64,000 bases of DNA from the NCBI GenBank assembly GCA_002286715.1, contig NSJX01000002.1, positions 234,396 to 298,395 on the forward strand. The letters run 5' to 3'. Both the position numbers and the translations under genes were made by a program. The DNA comes from Dentipellis sp. KUC8613 (lineage: Eukaryota; Basidiomycota; Agaricomycetes; Russulales; Hericiaceae). A model generated the notes under the pieces. The model was not told where the DNA came from. It did not search any database and was given only the letters and a program-made list of their open reading frames with translations. Numbering within the stretch: the first letter of the stretch is position 1; each line of letters opens with the position of its first letter. Shown here piece by piece: positions 1-11,560 of the stretch.

Positions 1-850
1 GTTCTGATCACGGAGGACGGGCGAGGGGTATTGATCGACTGGGATCTGTCGAAGGAAGTTAAGGAGGGCAGCACGCCGCGTCGGGAATGGCGCACGGTAC
101 GTCGTCGTCCTCGATTGATATTGCACCGGTTTCTCATTCTTCTTTTTCCAGGGAACCTGGCGTTTCATCTCCATTGCACTTCTGAGAGAAAAGCGCAGGA
201 AAGAAATCCACGAGCATTGCGACGACCTGGAATCGATTCTCTGGCTTGTTACCTACTACGCACTGAGGTACCAGCCGACAGTCGCAGCGAATTTTGCTGA
301 ATTTGACGACACACTCTACGCAATCTTCGACAAGGCGGCGGAGCAGGATGGCAAGGTGCATGGTGGGGAAGGGAAACGCAGCTATCTTGCAGGCTCCGTC
401 CTGGAGACTGAGGATCTGAACGAATGTCTTCCTCCTCCGTTGGCCGGCCTTCTTGAAGACCTTCGTCGCATCTTTAGGGAAGCCCTTATCCCTAACCCTT
501 ATATGCCGGCAGAATCAAGGACAAAGGCACGAAATTCTGTACAAAACATGGATGCGATTCGCGCTGCATTCGAGGAGCGACTCCTCGAGGCAGGTTGGCT
601 TGAAAATGACGGCGCCGTCGAACCATTACCACTGTTGGAGAAGAAGGCAAAACGCGGCCGCGATGAATTGGAAGGCGACGACGAAGACGCAGAAGCAGAC
701 GACGATGAAGTAGATGAGAATGGCCGGCTCCTTTCTGGAGCTTCAGCGCCAAAGAAGAGCAGGGTTGGCGGGCCTGAGGGCCCTCTTCGCTCCAGATCAG
801 TTCGCCCATCGTCACTTGCTAGTGGGAGTTGTTCGGGCGTGGCGAGCTGA
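1..850 (+). CDS. FunK1-type protein kinase, C-terminal part (5' end outside window)
   Basis: This is the C-terminal part of a fungal-specific FunK1 protein kinase. The frame is open from base 1 and carries the metal-binding/activation segment as GVLIDWDLSK, the FunK1 form of the DFG region. An intron at 97-151 (GTACGT...CCAG) joins EWRT to GTWRFISIALL, the family's invariant GTW-F-S block. The stretch HCDDLESIFWLVTYYALRY follows, also diagnostic of the family. The tail is acidic and then basic, with runs of Asp/Glu around codons for DELEGDDEDAEADDDE and a lysine patch, which could be a nuclear localisation signal (inference). The stop is TGA at 848-850. The HRD catalytic loop lies upstream of the window, so activity cannot be judged. 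Two more FunK1 loci lie at 30-34 kb on the other strand. Confidence 0.88.
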
Positions 851-1797
851 GGGATGGGACGTAGAGATCAGGATTCTCGATTTCAACATCTACTATATGT
901 ATACCATTTATAATTTACTGTATCATAGGCAAGCGGAATGTACTCTATATGATATCGATGCTTTGCGTGGGCTGAGTGACTGGACGCGGTGCATACTTGA
1001 CGATTTGAATGCAACCTTACTAGTAGCCGCCGAGGCCCACGGAAAAGCCCGAACGGTATTCTCCCGCTCCTTCCACCGTCATGTTGACCAATGTCGACAA
1101 TCCTTTTCCTCCTCTTATGCTCAATTTCGGTTCGGGACAGTGGACTGGCTGAGGTCTCTTGAGCACAACTAGCAAAAAGGTTGGCACGCCCTCGTAGCCA
1201 TGTCAACGGTGTGGTAGTATGCTCGTCAGTACCGAATTCATTCCTCTGATTTGGAAATGCGCTTACTCTCTCATTCTATGTCAAGTATCTGTGTTTCCGT
1301 GTCGTACTCGGACAGTGTCGTTCCTTCATTGAATGCGCAGTCCTCGTGTGACGCGAAAGGCAATCTTCGAGCCTACTCCTCCACCAATGAATACTATCTG
1401 CCGAAGCAAGTGAGTGTCTTGCTCAACAACGACCGCGCATAGACCATTCTCATTAGCAGGTGAGTCGGCGATATCGTTCATACCCCAAGTATCTTTGCCG
1501 ACTACAGTCTTCGCGTTCCCCGTCTCAGCCTCCAAGTTCCTCACGCCAGCGAATCCCGCCATGCAGCTCTCCCAGCATCAGGCGACTCTCACTGCTTCTC
1601 TATTCCCATACGACCATGTTCCTTCCATCTCCATCTGACAGGTTGTGCCTCAAAGTCTTGCAGGCCTTCGAGGATCTGCCGCAGCCATCCCGGCGCTTAA
1701 GTGCCCCAAACGATAAAGCAGTCCATGCGGGCTGCGTCGCTCGCATCACCGTTCTGCCAGCTTGTGCCCTAGTGCTTTCTAGCCTCGGCTACCTTCC
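851..1797. other. Intergenic region, no gene recognised
   Basis: This stretch separates the FunK1 3' end from the acidic orphan gene. It has short open frames on both strands, but I found none with a recognisable motif or a convincing chain of splice sites. It probably holds the terminator of the kinase gene and the promoter of the next gene. Confidence 0.4.
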
Positions 1798-4225
1798 ATG
1801 TCCTCCTACAGCGTCGCATCAGCCGGATGTGGCGCTCGTTGCAGCCCGCCTGTGCCCAGTCTTCCTGGCAGTTGGGTCGCGGAGATTGACCACGGTCCTA
1901 GATTGGACTTCGTACGCCTTCCGTCTCTCCCTCTAGATGAAGGAGGCTATTGTTCCAATGCAACATCCCTCCGATTACGAGAGGTGCCAAAACGCGAGGT
2001 GCGAGTGTCTGCCTTGAATGATACGAGCGGGAGTTCAGACTTTGGACTTTGTTGATTTAGATCTCAGAGAGAGTGGATCTGTGGGATTCGCATCGTCTCG
2101 CCGAGCACGTCATGACAGCAATATTTGACGAGTCTGGCACGGAGGCGTCCTCAGTGGCCGCCGTGACCGACTTCATCGAATCTCGGAGGCTCGGCGGACA
2201 GTTTTTCGTGTCTAATCACGGCCGTCTGAATGAGTATGCATCATGGCTCTTAGTCTTATTGAGATTCCTCTTTGCTGATGCAGGCGTTTGACAGGATATT
2301 CGATAAAGCTGAAGAGTGGGAGATGGCCTCCACCATTGAGTGGTCTCTGCAGCATCTCGTACGCGACACACGACCAGCGATGCGCGTTCCTAAGATATAT
2401 GATGTGTTCTCCTGGGCCGAACCCTGCCTCCAGGAAGCTTTCCCAGGCACGAGTACGTAGCACCTCATTTACACTTCTCCCTTTCCCATTAACCAGACTA
2501 TGAACGTACAGACGGCCACAGTGACCAGAGCAACGATACAACCTGGGACTGGCCAGAAACCCAAGAGTCTCCGCAAATCCCAATATCACATCCTAAGACC
2601 GATTCCGGTTCCGGAATCACCTCTTCCCCTCCCCCCACACCTACCTCGCCAATAACGGAGGATCCACGTGTCGATGCGCCTTCGGTAACGCCTGGTCTCA
2701 AACCGGAGATGGCGCTGAGTTCGAGTCCGATTGCAGACATTCTGCCCCAGCCCCACGAAGCGGGGAAGAGCTTTTTGCCTAACTGCGAGGACGTAGAAAA
2801 CGTTGCTAGTTTAGCCGTGTCTACAGATGCTCCCCAAGCGGGCAAAACCCTCCCGAGTTGCGAGGAGGGAATAGACTTAGAAGCCCAGGATACTTCTTCT
2901 GGGTCCCCGCGAGGCGATAGCGACCATTTACCGACAACATATTTTATGCCCTCGGATCTAGACGACGACCGCCTTACCACTGACGAGGGTCCGTCTCAAG
3001 ACGATCTTGAAGATGCTGATCCTGCGGTCCACGACCTAGCCGGTTTCGATACCCCCTCTTACAGTGCGTCAGAGGTAGACGCGGCTACCCCATTAGAAAG
3101 CGTAGACGACGACGAGTCGGAGTTCCTACCTCCCACAACCAGCTCGCCTCGTTCTTCCCGTTTCATTGCGCTCAACAGCGACGGCGATGATGATTTATAT
3201 GCATCACCTCAGGGGCTCCTTTCAATCCCAGCAGTCGACCGCATGAACGACACTGCTGCAGGCCCGTCTCTCCCTCCGAGTCCCGGCAGCGCTCATTCTA
3301 GTCTGCGTTCTCTCCAGTCCCATGTCACGATTGTTGACCTGCCCGACTTGGAGCAAGAGCTGGAGCCGCTTCTCGAGCCCGAGAGTGCGCTCGCGGACAC
3401 CAGCGCTCTATTCCCCGACCCTAGTATGCACCCCGTTGCCGTTAGCCAGCCAGAAGAACCTGCGCAAGAGGAACGCGCGAATACTTCACCCGTCGAAAGC
3501 CAGAGCGGCCTGCTCCCGCCCCTGGACCTCAATATATCATCAGCAGGGCTGCCCTTTGCCGAAGAGGTCCTCTTGTCGCCCGTATTCATGAAAGACCGCA
3601 TCTCGGAGGCAACCCCTGTTACCTCACCCGACCTGTCCATCGCCGTCCCTCCACCTCCGCCTGTGCCAGAGGAACTCTATCTACATCGAAGATCGCGTAC
3701 GCCGGCTCATGCGCCGTCAGAGGCCATGCTCCCGCGCTCGCTCTTTCCGGCCGAAAGCGGTCACAGAAGGGCGCGCAGCCCGCCAGCGCAGCGTGTTCAG
3801 AGCAATGGGGATGGAAGCATTACCACGTCCACGCCTCGCCCGCGCTCTGTGCGATTCCAGGTCGACGACAGGGCGAGGGAGGGCAGACCAACAGACGCGA
3901 GGATCCCACCTTTGGGTCGTCCGAAGCGGATCCGCTCGAGAACGCGGACTTCCCATGCGGGTGCTGCTTCCATGCGACACGACCCTGAGCTTGATTCAGG
4001 GAATGGAAAGTCGCGGTGGTCGTCCCTATACTCTCTGGTGTCGAGTCTGAGCGTGGATGACTCGTACTTTCCTTTTCCCGACTTTGTAGAGACCGAGGGC
4101 ATTCCGAGGCATGCATTAGACGCGAGTAAGCTTATTCTTGCTTGTTTCCACATTGTGCTAATGCACGGTGTCCAGGTGCTTTTCGGTGGATCACTGTGAG
4201 GCACGATGAGCTGAGCAACATCTAG
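1798..4225 (+). CDS. Acidic, Ser/Pro-rich protein of unknown function
   Basis: I do not recognise this protein. A phase-consistent model has five exons: 1798-1998, 2061-2233, 2295-2452, 2497-4125 and 4176-4225, giving about 736 residues. The N-terminal third looks globular (DLWDSHRLAEHVMTAIFDES, then EEWEMASTIEWSLQHLVRDT). From about residue 180 the protein is low-complexity, with many Asp/Glu, Ser and Pro residues and a short polyproline run (PPPPPVPEELYLH). The region near the C-terminus is basic (RPKRIRSRTRTSHAG), followed by SLYSLVSSLSVDDSYFPFPD. The last intron has a good branch-point match (GCTAAT). If it is retained, the protein ends instead at 4199. The first exon is less certain, and ATG 2112 in exon 2 is an alternative start. 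The gene follows a FunK1 gene in the same orientation. The composition suggests a nuclear or regulatory scaffold, but that is only inference. Confidence 0.6.
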
Positions 4226-4898
4226 AGCTTCTTGCGTTTCCTGTAGCTTGCATCATAGGTCAGTTGACGAATGTACAACTCTGATTCAGCGGCAGCAGAG
4301 ATAACGCTTATAACGGCCGTAACATGTGAGTATGCCAAAAACACCCGCTGGTGACGCCAGTGCTAAGGATAGCCTCTCAACAACCCCATTACACAACCCT
4401 CATACCGCCGAGGATCTGCCCATGTTTGATGTCAATCAACTCTTATGACACGACCCTACATGGCTCATCGGCCCAGGCGTAAAAATAGAGATCGTCGCCA
4501 TGAGGGCGCGCTGCTTCTTTGCTCACTGTTCAGTTCATCGTACATACATACCTCGACGTGTGATGCGGGCGAGCGCACGACCCACGAGCAAGACCGCAGA
4601 GGGCCTCATGAACGCGCGGGCGGGGACGCGCCTGTAAGCCAAGAAAGGGAGTCTTGTGACCAGAGGGGCAGGTCACCTGCGCGCGCCGCGTGGTGGCGCG
4701 GCACGGGACCGCGTCGCTAAGTTCTGCCTCCTCGGGCGCCTGCAGCGCTGCTCGCAACGTCCACCAGCTGCATTCTATCCTCGTCAGTCTGCCCACATGT
4801 ATCGCCTCGATAGGGAGTGCTTCTTGCTTGCAGTCGCAGCCATAAATACCGTGCTCGCCGCGCAAAGGTAATGCGTGTCTTGGACGCGTTCGTTGGAC
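4226..4898. other. Intergenic region upstream of the esterase-like gene
   Basis: No coding sequence was recognised here. A TATA-like element lies near its right end, and the rest is presumably terminator and promoter sequence. Confidence 0.4.
4841..4848 (+). promoter_or_regulatory. TATA-like element before the esterase-like gene
   Basis: CATAAATA lies about 55 bp upstream of the chosen ATG at 4899. The position and sequence fit a weak TATA box, but nothing else supports it. Confidence 0.3.
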
Positions 4899-6190
4899 AT
4901 GTTGCTCACTTCGTCTGTTATTGCTGCGGCGCTTGTTGCATGTGCGGTTGCTAGCCCATTTGCTGCACCGAGCGACGAACGTAACGATGGGATTCATCTC
5001 GCTGTGAGCCCCAAGTGCGGCCAGCTGGGAGGCAATACGTCCGACGTCAACGGCGGCATCGACATTGGCAAGATCAAGACTATCGTTTCGTTCGGCGTGA
5101 GTTTATTTAGTTTCTGGTGAATCGCGTTACTGAATTAATGCGTCGTTTAGGATTCGTATACGGATGGCGGAAAGCACGACGGCTCGCCTCTGCTTCCGCC
5201 GGTTTTGATTCCACCAGGCATTGAAGCAGGCGGTCGGTCAACAGATGGCCCGGTTTGGATCGAGTACATTGCGGACGATATCAACGCGACGTTCATGGAT
5301 TATGCGGTAAAATTTTCTTCTATCTACCATGAAGCCCCTATTCTGACTATTTGTTCTCAGGTCGCGAGCGCGGTGGTCAACATCTCATTATGGCCAGACA
5401 ACCCGCGGCCTGTCGACTTCCTGCAGCAGAGTAGATTTATCCGCTTTCCCTCTCTTCAATTATCTGACTAGGTTTTGAGTGTCTGTATTCTTGGGTCAGA
5501 ACAACAAGCTCGACTCGGACTCGACTTTGTACACCCTGTTCTTTGGAATTAAGTAAGCTTCGTTGACTTTTCTACTATATGGGTCATGAAACTCACCGAT
5601 GCCATTAGCGACTGGGAGGATACTAAGGGTGGGTAGTCCAGCCTGATTGAAAGCTTATTCTGACTGATAAGACGACCAACAGTCGATGGGAACCACCTGC
5701 CCCAAGCTGCACAAGACCTGCTCAACCAGATCGCCATCCTCGCCTCGGAGCCGACCAACGGGCGCTCCTTCCTCATCACCGACGTCTACGGACGCGGGAT
5801 GCACGACGCTTTGGGCGAGGCATGGAAGCAGGCTGTCTACGACGGCATCAGCGCGTTCCACAAGGGCGAGAACGTCACCGCGCCGCTGAACGTCGCGTAC
5901 GGCGACTTCTCGCGCATCTGGGACGGCGTGCTCGGCTCTGATCCTGGGTACGAGGCGTTCGGGTACACGAGCACGGACGCATGCGTGTTTGGGAACACGA
6001 CGGCGAACGCGTGTGACGATCCGAAGCATCATTTCTACTGGATTGATGGGTCAGTAATGCTTGCTTCTGTCGTGCGGGGTTGGGTTGAGGCTCATGTTCG
6101 GGTTTTCCTGGCAGGCATCCTTCCAACGAGACGCACCGCATCATGGCGGACTACGTCTACGAGGTCTTCGATAAATGCAAGGTCTATTAG
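4899..6190 (+). CDS. Secreted SGNH/GDSL acetylesterase-like protein (CE16-like), frame break possible
   Basis: This is an SGNH-fold carbohydrate esterase, most like CE16 acetylesterases, which remove acetyl groups from plant cell-wall carbohydrates. The N-terminus is a signal peptide (MLLTSSVIAAALVACAVAS). Block I is IVSFGDSYTDGG, with the nucleophile Ser created exactly across the first intron (5097-5150). Block III is YTLFFGINDWED, with the Gly-Ile-Asn-Asp formed across an intron at 5553-5608. The C-terminal block reads WIDGHPSNETH. Exons recognised are 4899-5096, 5151-5306, 5361-5430, 5500-5552, 5609-5628, 5683 to about 6050, and a last exon ending at TAG 6188-6190. Canonical splicing of the third to the fourth exon (GT at 5431, AG at 5499) shifts the frame by one base, although both flanking exons match the family. 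This means a frameshift, a sequence error, or an unusual splice. Confidence 0.75.
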
Positions 6191-6486
6191 TTGCACTTGG
6201 GCATTCCTTCCTTCATGACGTCCTTGACGACTCATAACGATTATCCTTATTATTCGCTTTCTTCGCTGTCGCATTTGTGTTACACTTATATCCTGGCTTT
6301 CGGGCATCCCGGTGCTTTCCCTGGTTGTATTAGTAGATCAAGAGTATAAATTATATGGGCTTTTTGTTTTGCACGCGAGTGGTAAAGAGGTCCCCATCGT
6401 ACAGGGGGGGTGCGTTTCGATTTTCTGTGACCAGTCAAGCAGAAGTAATATACAGTATATACACTTCAAGTGGGCTAGGCACATGA

Positions 6487-7982
6487 TCATCTCGACAACT
6501 CCAAACCAGCAGACTCACTGCTGCTCGAAAACAGCCCAGCTCTACAAGGCCTCAAATCAGCACCGACGCCCTCTCCAGCACGAAGACACCCCAAGCTCAC
6601 CTTATGCCTCGCATGCCGTCCCTTCCTCGGCTCCCCAGCCGCCTTCCTCGACGCAATAGACACACTCGCCCGATGCGCACGCTTCTTCGCCTGACGCTCC
6701 GGCACCCGCGGCGTCTCCTCAGCCCCCGTAAATATCGCTTCCGTTGGCGTCGCACCCGCGTCCGCTGTGGTTTCGACTCCAGCTTCCCCGCACGCGTATT
6801 CATGGTCGTAGTCGTAGTCGTAGTCGTAGTCGTAATCGCTTATATGATTCTCCTCCACCGGCGCGACAATCTCCAGCCCATCCGGCATCACGAGTGCGTA
6901 CGCTGCAGGCGCGTCGTGAGTGTGCGGGGCGCCAAGTGGCACGGGGAAGTACGTTGCGCCGTTGTGCTCCGTCGCGCCCGCAGGCAGTACGGCCTGCGCG
7001 GCTGGTGTGTTGAACGGGTGCTTGAAGGGGCACTGGTGCCCGCCGAAGCAGGTTGGGTACGTGAGGCATGGGGTGTTTTTGATGTCTTCGATGAAGCATA
7101 GCGAGGTGAGTGAGGAGCAAAAGGTTGGGATATGGAGGTAGCGTACAGGGTCGGATGTCCTTCGGGTGGTAGGAGAGGCATTTCTCCCTTGTGCACAGAC
7201 CCTGGACGTATGCCCAGCAGTAGTACTCGTGCAGGCTCTCTCCTCCTTGGGGGTTGCGCGTGTGCTTCTCGTCGAATGGACTGTTCGTCAGTTGAGGGTT
7301 TGAAGAGTCTGTGGGTGATACGAGCGTTGTCGTCGAACTGGACTGTACCGAGTACAAGGACGGGGCCGCTGCGGAGGAAGATGAGGATGAGGATTCTGAA
7401 GGCGTGCGGCCGTGATGGGAAGGGTGCGAGGACGAAATGGGCGTGTCGTCGATGCTGAAAGTATCATCATACAGTTCACAAAGGTCAAAGCCACAATGAA
7501 CCTGAAAACGACTCACGGAGAATGCGGTACTTCTTCGCAGTGTGCCTCCCGCACAGACTGATGCTCCTCTCGCGGACGAGCCTGCATCCCGGACTGGTAT
7601 TCCATCCACGGCGCATTATACGGCGGCGCGAAATACTGGAAATTTCCCGCCATCGTGGGGAGCGGGTATCCCGCACCTGGCGGGGGCATAATTCCATTAG
7701 TCCCGTCATATGGCCGACGCAAGAGAGGATGTGCCGCAGGGAAAATTGGTCCGAGCGCGGGAGGGTAACCGAACGCGGGCGGGACGATACGCCCAGCGGA
7801 CACGATGGCGCGGTCGGCATAGAGTGGCATGGTGAGATGCAGGAAGCGGCACTTAGTGCCCCAAGGGCACCGCTGAATGTAGATGTTGGCGCAGACGTTC
7901 TCTGCATCGGTCGGCGTCAGCTTCAAATGGGAAGGGTGAAAGGGCGATAGGGCTCACCTGAGCTGATGAGGCGCGGGGGCAT
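6487..7982 (-). CDS. Triple CCCH zinc-finger protein, paralogue 1
   Basis: This is a probable RNA-binding CCCH zinc-finger protein of 438 residues. Four exons (minus strand) are 7982-7958, 7901-7517, 7454-7147 and 7085-6487, and all phases agree. Finger 1 is CANIYIQRCPWGTKCRFLH, close to the N-terminus. Finger 2 is CWAYVQGLCTREKCLSYH. Finger 3, after the third intron, is CLTYPTCFGGHQCPFKH. The third intron falls in phase 1 between fingers 2 and 3, in a Tyr codon, exactly as in the paralogue at 13361-15069. A serine-rich linker separates fingers 1 and 2. Near the end is an alternating Asp-Tyr run encoded by a hexanucleotide repeat, then a basic segment (RQAKKRAHRASVSIASRK). Translation starts at ATG 7982 and gives the short leader MPPRLISS. 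The targets are unknown. Confidence 0.82.
6804..6835. repeat. Hexanucleotide repeat coding for alternating Asp-Tyr
   Basis: About five copies of GTCGTA (plus strand) lie inside the last exon of the CCCH gene. Read on the minus strand they give a run of alternating Asp and Tyr. Length variation in six-base steps would keep the frame. Confidence 0.85.
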
Positions 7983-8604
7983 CGTAATATCGTGTAGCTG
8001 GGCAGTGCTCAGGGTAAGGAGGTAAAGGTCAGGTCAGGGTGGTACAGACAAAGAGCGCAAACGAAAACGAGCTCCGCGCTATATACAAACCCGCGTCGCA
8101 CTTAACGGAGGCATAACTCCTGGTGGCCACAATCGCTTTGACCCGACACGCCATCCAAGCGCGTCGTGGTTCCAGCGAACAAAGGCAGGCCCGCCACGTC
8201 GCCTCAATCATGACCATTGTCGGCTCAACGTCAGTATGCAATCCGGGAGTGAATTGTGGCTTTGAATCATTCTCTGCATAAAAGGCCCCGCGAGCATGAA
8301 ACAGCGCGAACGGAAACATATCTGATATTATTCAATGAACCAGGCTACGCTTTGAGGACAAAGACAAAGGGCCATTCCGCCATTCAAAATGAGCTTTGAC
8401 CTCAGACAAAAGATTGGATCGAACACTTACGACAAGAGTACCAAGGCTACCAATGCTCGATACTAGAGGACCATTACAGAAGCAAGCTCGCAATGTAGAT
8501 GCATCAAAGCGATCACTAACCTCCTCCGGATCCTGGTCCAAGCAAAAACCGCCGACTGCCGACGTCGGGGTGTAATTCCATACTGAGTTGAGGGTTACGC
8601 AGTC
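7983..8604. other. Intergenic region between the DUF6534 gene 3' end and the CCCH gene
   Basis: This region lies upstream of the minus-strand CCCH gene and downstream of the minus-strand DUF6534 gene. The open frames in it have no recognisable motif. It presumably holds the CCCH promoter and 5' leader. Confidence 0.4.
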
Positions 8605-10192
8605 TCACAGGGCGTCCGCAGACGTCTTCATCGTGACCTTGGTCGCCTGACCGCGATCACTGTACGAGTCGATGTCCTGGTGGACCTGCACGTCTGTGAG
8701 CTGAATATTCTGCGCGGCGGGCTTCTGGATTGTGCTAGACGCCCAGCGCAAGGTGTCGAGATCGTGCTGCGTACATCGATATCGTTTGAAAATCTCTCTA
8801 TTCAAGACAGGATTTTGAGAAGTAATACCGTGGTGTCCATGTCGATGTTGCCGGCGAGCCGCGCGCGGAGTTCATCGCGAGTGAGTAGAGTGTCAAGAAG
8901 AGTCTAGCAGCTGTCCGTGAGTCAGGGTCTCTAGAGATGGATGGACTTATTCCTTACGTTTGTGTAGATTCGTCCGATAGGAATAGCGAACATTCCGTAC
9001 ATGTTCGTGTCCGGGTATTGCAGGAACGTTGCGAGATCGCTGAGCGAGAATATTCCTGCGAAGACACCGGTTTGGATGGCACCGCGAACGAGTCGGTTGA
9101 GAACGTTGTCTGTTCGGCGGAAACCACTTTTGGACTTGAGGAGGGAGTAAGCGAGGAGACCTGCATGACGACTTATTAGTTGCGACCAAGGTAGATACAA
9201 GTTGGACGACGGACCTGTGATCAGGAGGTCGGTCCCGACTTGCATGGACAGCCAAGCGGTTACGAGATTGTTCAGAACAGATAGTTCAGCGAGACTGCGG
9301 GCACGTCAGAGGAAGCTAGAGTCATCATGTGCACGTACGCACACTTGAATGATCCAGGCCCTGATTCCGCAGGCCATACCCAGTCCGAACGAGACGAGAG
9401 CCAGAACCACAAGGCCGCCATAGATATATTTGTTTTCCGTGAGCCGCATGATGCTGGCGACGTCTGATGAGTACAAGATGAAAGCGCCAACGCAGGATTA
9501 CTCACCGATACGCCAAGAACAGCTGCGTCAATAACGCGGCTAAGGCAGTCGCGATAGGAGTGAATGTGTAAGGCCATAGTGCAACTAGAGTATGACAAAA
9601 CGATGAGCGTCATGGAGGAGGAAATGAATGATGAAATCACCTTCAAGTGCGACCGGGTTATTGTAGTTCGTCACGCTGAGACAACTATTCAATCATCATT
9701 CATGGATTAGACACTGACTTTACTCACCAATACACCCATGCCATATAGATGGCACTAGGATAGAGGATTTCAGTAAGATAAGGATCAGCGAACACGTCAT
9801 CATGACGCACGAGGCACTATGCGCAGTATCGATGCAAAAGAGCGACAGCACGAGAAGTCTGCAGGGGCGTCAGTTATGATACTTCGGGCAAGAGAATTGA
9901 CGCACTTGATTCTCAACGGATCCTTGAAGTCTGACACTCTATGTATCAGTACACAGCGCCTGGCCGAGTTTGACCGACAAACTCACAGATGCGCCAATAT
10001 GCTGCGAATTGGTAGGTGACAAGTCCATACAAGAAGGTATTGACTGAAGAACAAAGGTAAGCAATGCGACTGACGGACGAGGCGGCACTGACAGAATATC
10101 CCAACTAGCAGGGTACCTTGGACACAGATTCAATACAATGCACAGGGCGACGATAGGAAAAACGAACCCAGCGTCTTTTCATAGAGGCCCAT
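8605..10192 (-). CDS. DUF6534 seven-helix membrane protein
   Basis: This belongs to the DUF6534 membrane proteins that are expanded in basidiomycetes; their function is unknown. The model has many small exons, and every junction checked is in phase. The start is MGLYEKTLGTLLVGIFFNTF, with helix 1 followed by LYGLVTYQFAAYW. Helices follow at SLFCIDTAHSASCVMMTAIY, ALWPYTFTPIATALAALLTQ, GGLVVLALVSFGLGMACGI and LNNLVTAWLSMQVGTDLLIT. The family hallmark KSKSGFRRTDNVLNRLVRGA comes next, and the last helix is TGVFAGIFSLSDLATFLQYP. IYTNTLLDTLLTRDELR closes the domain, as expected. A final exon after a GTATTA...GCAG intron adds a polar tail ending at 8605; without that splice the protein stops at 8812. 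An in-frame ATG at 10240 would add 16 basic residues (AHKSLPRRRRKRF) to the N-terminus. Confidence 0.85.
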
Positions 10193-10240
10193 GTTGGTAA
10201 AGCGCTTGCGACGACGGCGAGGGAGGGACTTATGAGCCAT

Positions 10241-11560
10241 CCGTCGTCCATCCCGAGCCTGTTTTAGGTGAAAGGGAGCCGTGCCACGAGCTTCACCGAT
10301 CAGCTAAAGTATGAGGGTATGACAGTATGCCCTTCAGGAAGTTCTTCCAAGAAGACTTGTCGCAGCGCATTCATGCTCGTGTCAAATTTGGTACCTGGCC
10401 GCAAATGTTGAGTCCAAAGACCAGAGCCGCTTTCTATAGAGTTCCGTCGTCTGATTATGCTGTCCGTCATCTCGCCTCGTCGGACGGGGCTGTGTGCCGC
10501 CGATGAAAGACCGTCTGCATCGTGGGGACCGGGTCCAAGATAGCTGTCAGATAACATTTCGGGTAGCTCCGAGGGCACGTTATCATCCACAGTCCGCACT
10601 ATGGGACTAGGAGGACACTTTCAGTTCAGGGTTGTCGACGATCCGTCATTTTCAGGAGCGAAAATTGCCCAGTCTTCTTACAGGCGGAAGCAACCAGAGA
10701 AGACTTCGAAAGTCGAGGAACTTTTCGAAGAAGACCGCGAGCGCCCCTTGAGCGACGCTAGTGTAAATGGGATCTAGGTTCAATGCGTGGATGCCTCGCC
10801 ACGATCAAACTCCAATAAATGTCGCGATTGTCGACGAAAAGCTGTAACTACTTACGAGAGATCGAATGACGGGGTAATTTCCGTCATTGCGCGGAGCAAG
10901 GCTTTTTCGACCTGGAATCCGGTATCAGGGTGGGTTCGTCTTCAACATCTCCACGAGATACGAGGACATTCGAAGGGTATTGCAGAACATTGCCGTGGCC
11001 AGATCGATGTCTGCAGCAGGTCGCCGTCAGCGACGGGGTCGACGTCCTCGACGTGGGCACGCTTTCGGCAATTCCCGTAGCTACATACTCCGCGAGTTCC
11101 GAGCCCATCCCCGCCTTGCCAATTCTTGGATACTGACCGTGACAACCAGCACAAAGCCCTTAAGTCAACAACACGACTGGGTCGCACTCCGGGCTTCGGT
11201 CGATAAAGACAAGTATACGATCAGTATCCCTCCGTGATGTTTCGCGTTACGCTCTGTCAATCTGTCTCCCACGAGAACAGTGCATTGCGCCGGCACCTTA
11301 TCCAAGAGACCCATTATAGACGGCGAGCGTCAGACATAGCTGACATGCCGTACACCCCAGGATTCTAATCGCGTTAGGCTAGCCCCACTGCTTCGTTCCT
11401 GTTTACTGGTAAGTTTCCCGTGCCAGTGGGCACCTGATCAAAGGCTGCCGCATATGTGGAATTGCGCTCTCCACACGAAAGCTATATCAGCACTGCGGAT
11501 GTCCCTTAGAGGTCACAAAGCTTACTTCCCCTTTGACAAGATCGAGCCCTGCCGCTTCTG
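10241..11560. other. Unresolved region with coding-like fragments
   Basis: I could not build a gene here. On the minus strand several fragments look coding and are bounded by plausible splice sites: LATAMFCNTLRMSSYLVEML near 10960-11020, VEKALLRAMTEITPSFDLS near 10870-10915, SVAQGALAVFFEKFLDFR near 10690-10750, and a 99-residue open frame ending at 10300 with ELPEMLSDSYLGPGPHDADG. The first two lie only about 20 bases apart but in different frames, and a stop lies between them. This could be a degraded gene or one with splicing I misread. No family was recognised. The part from about 11240 to 11560 looks non-coding and is probably the promoter of the epimerase-like gene. Confidence 0.3.

Noticed and set aside
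4530..4997. 155-codon minus-strand open frame opposite the esterase-like start
   Set aside because: It overlaps the signal-peptide exon of a real gene and has no recognisable content.
8029..8319. 96-codon minus-strand open frame upstream of the first CCCH gene
   Set aside because: It has no motif and cannot be joined in phase to the CCCH gene. Probably promoter or leader sequence.
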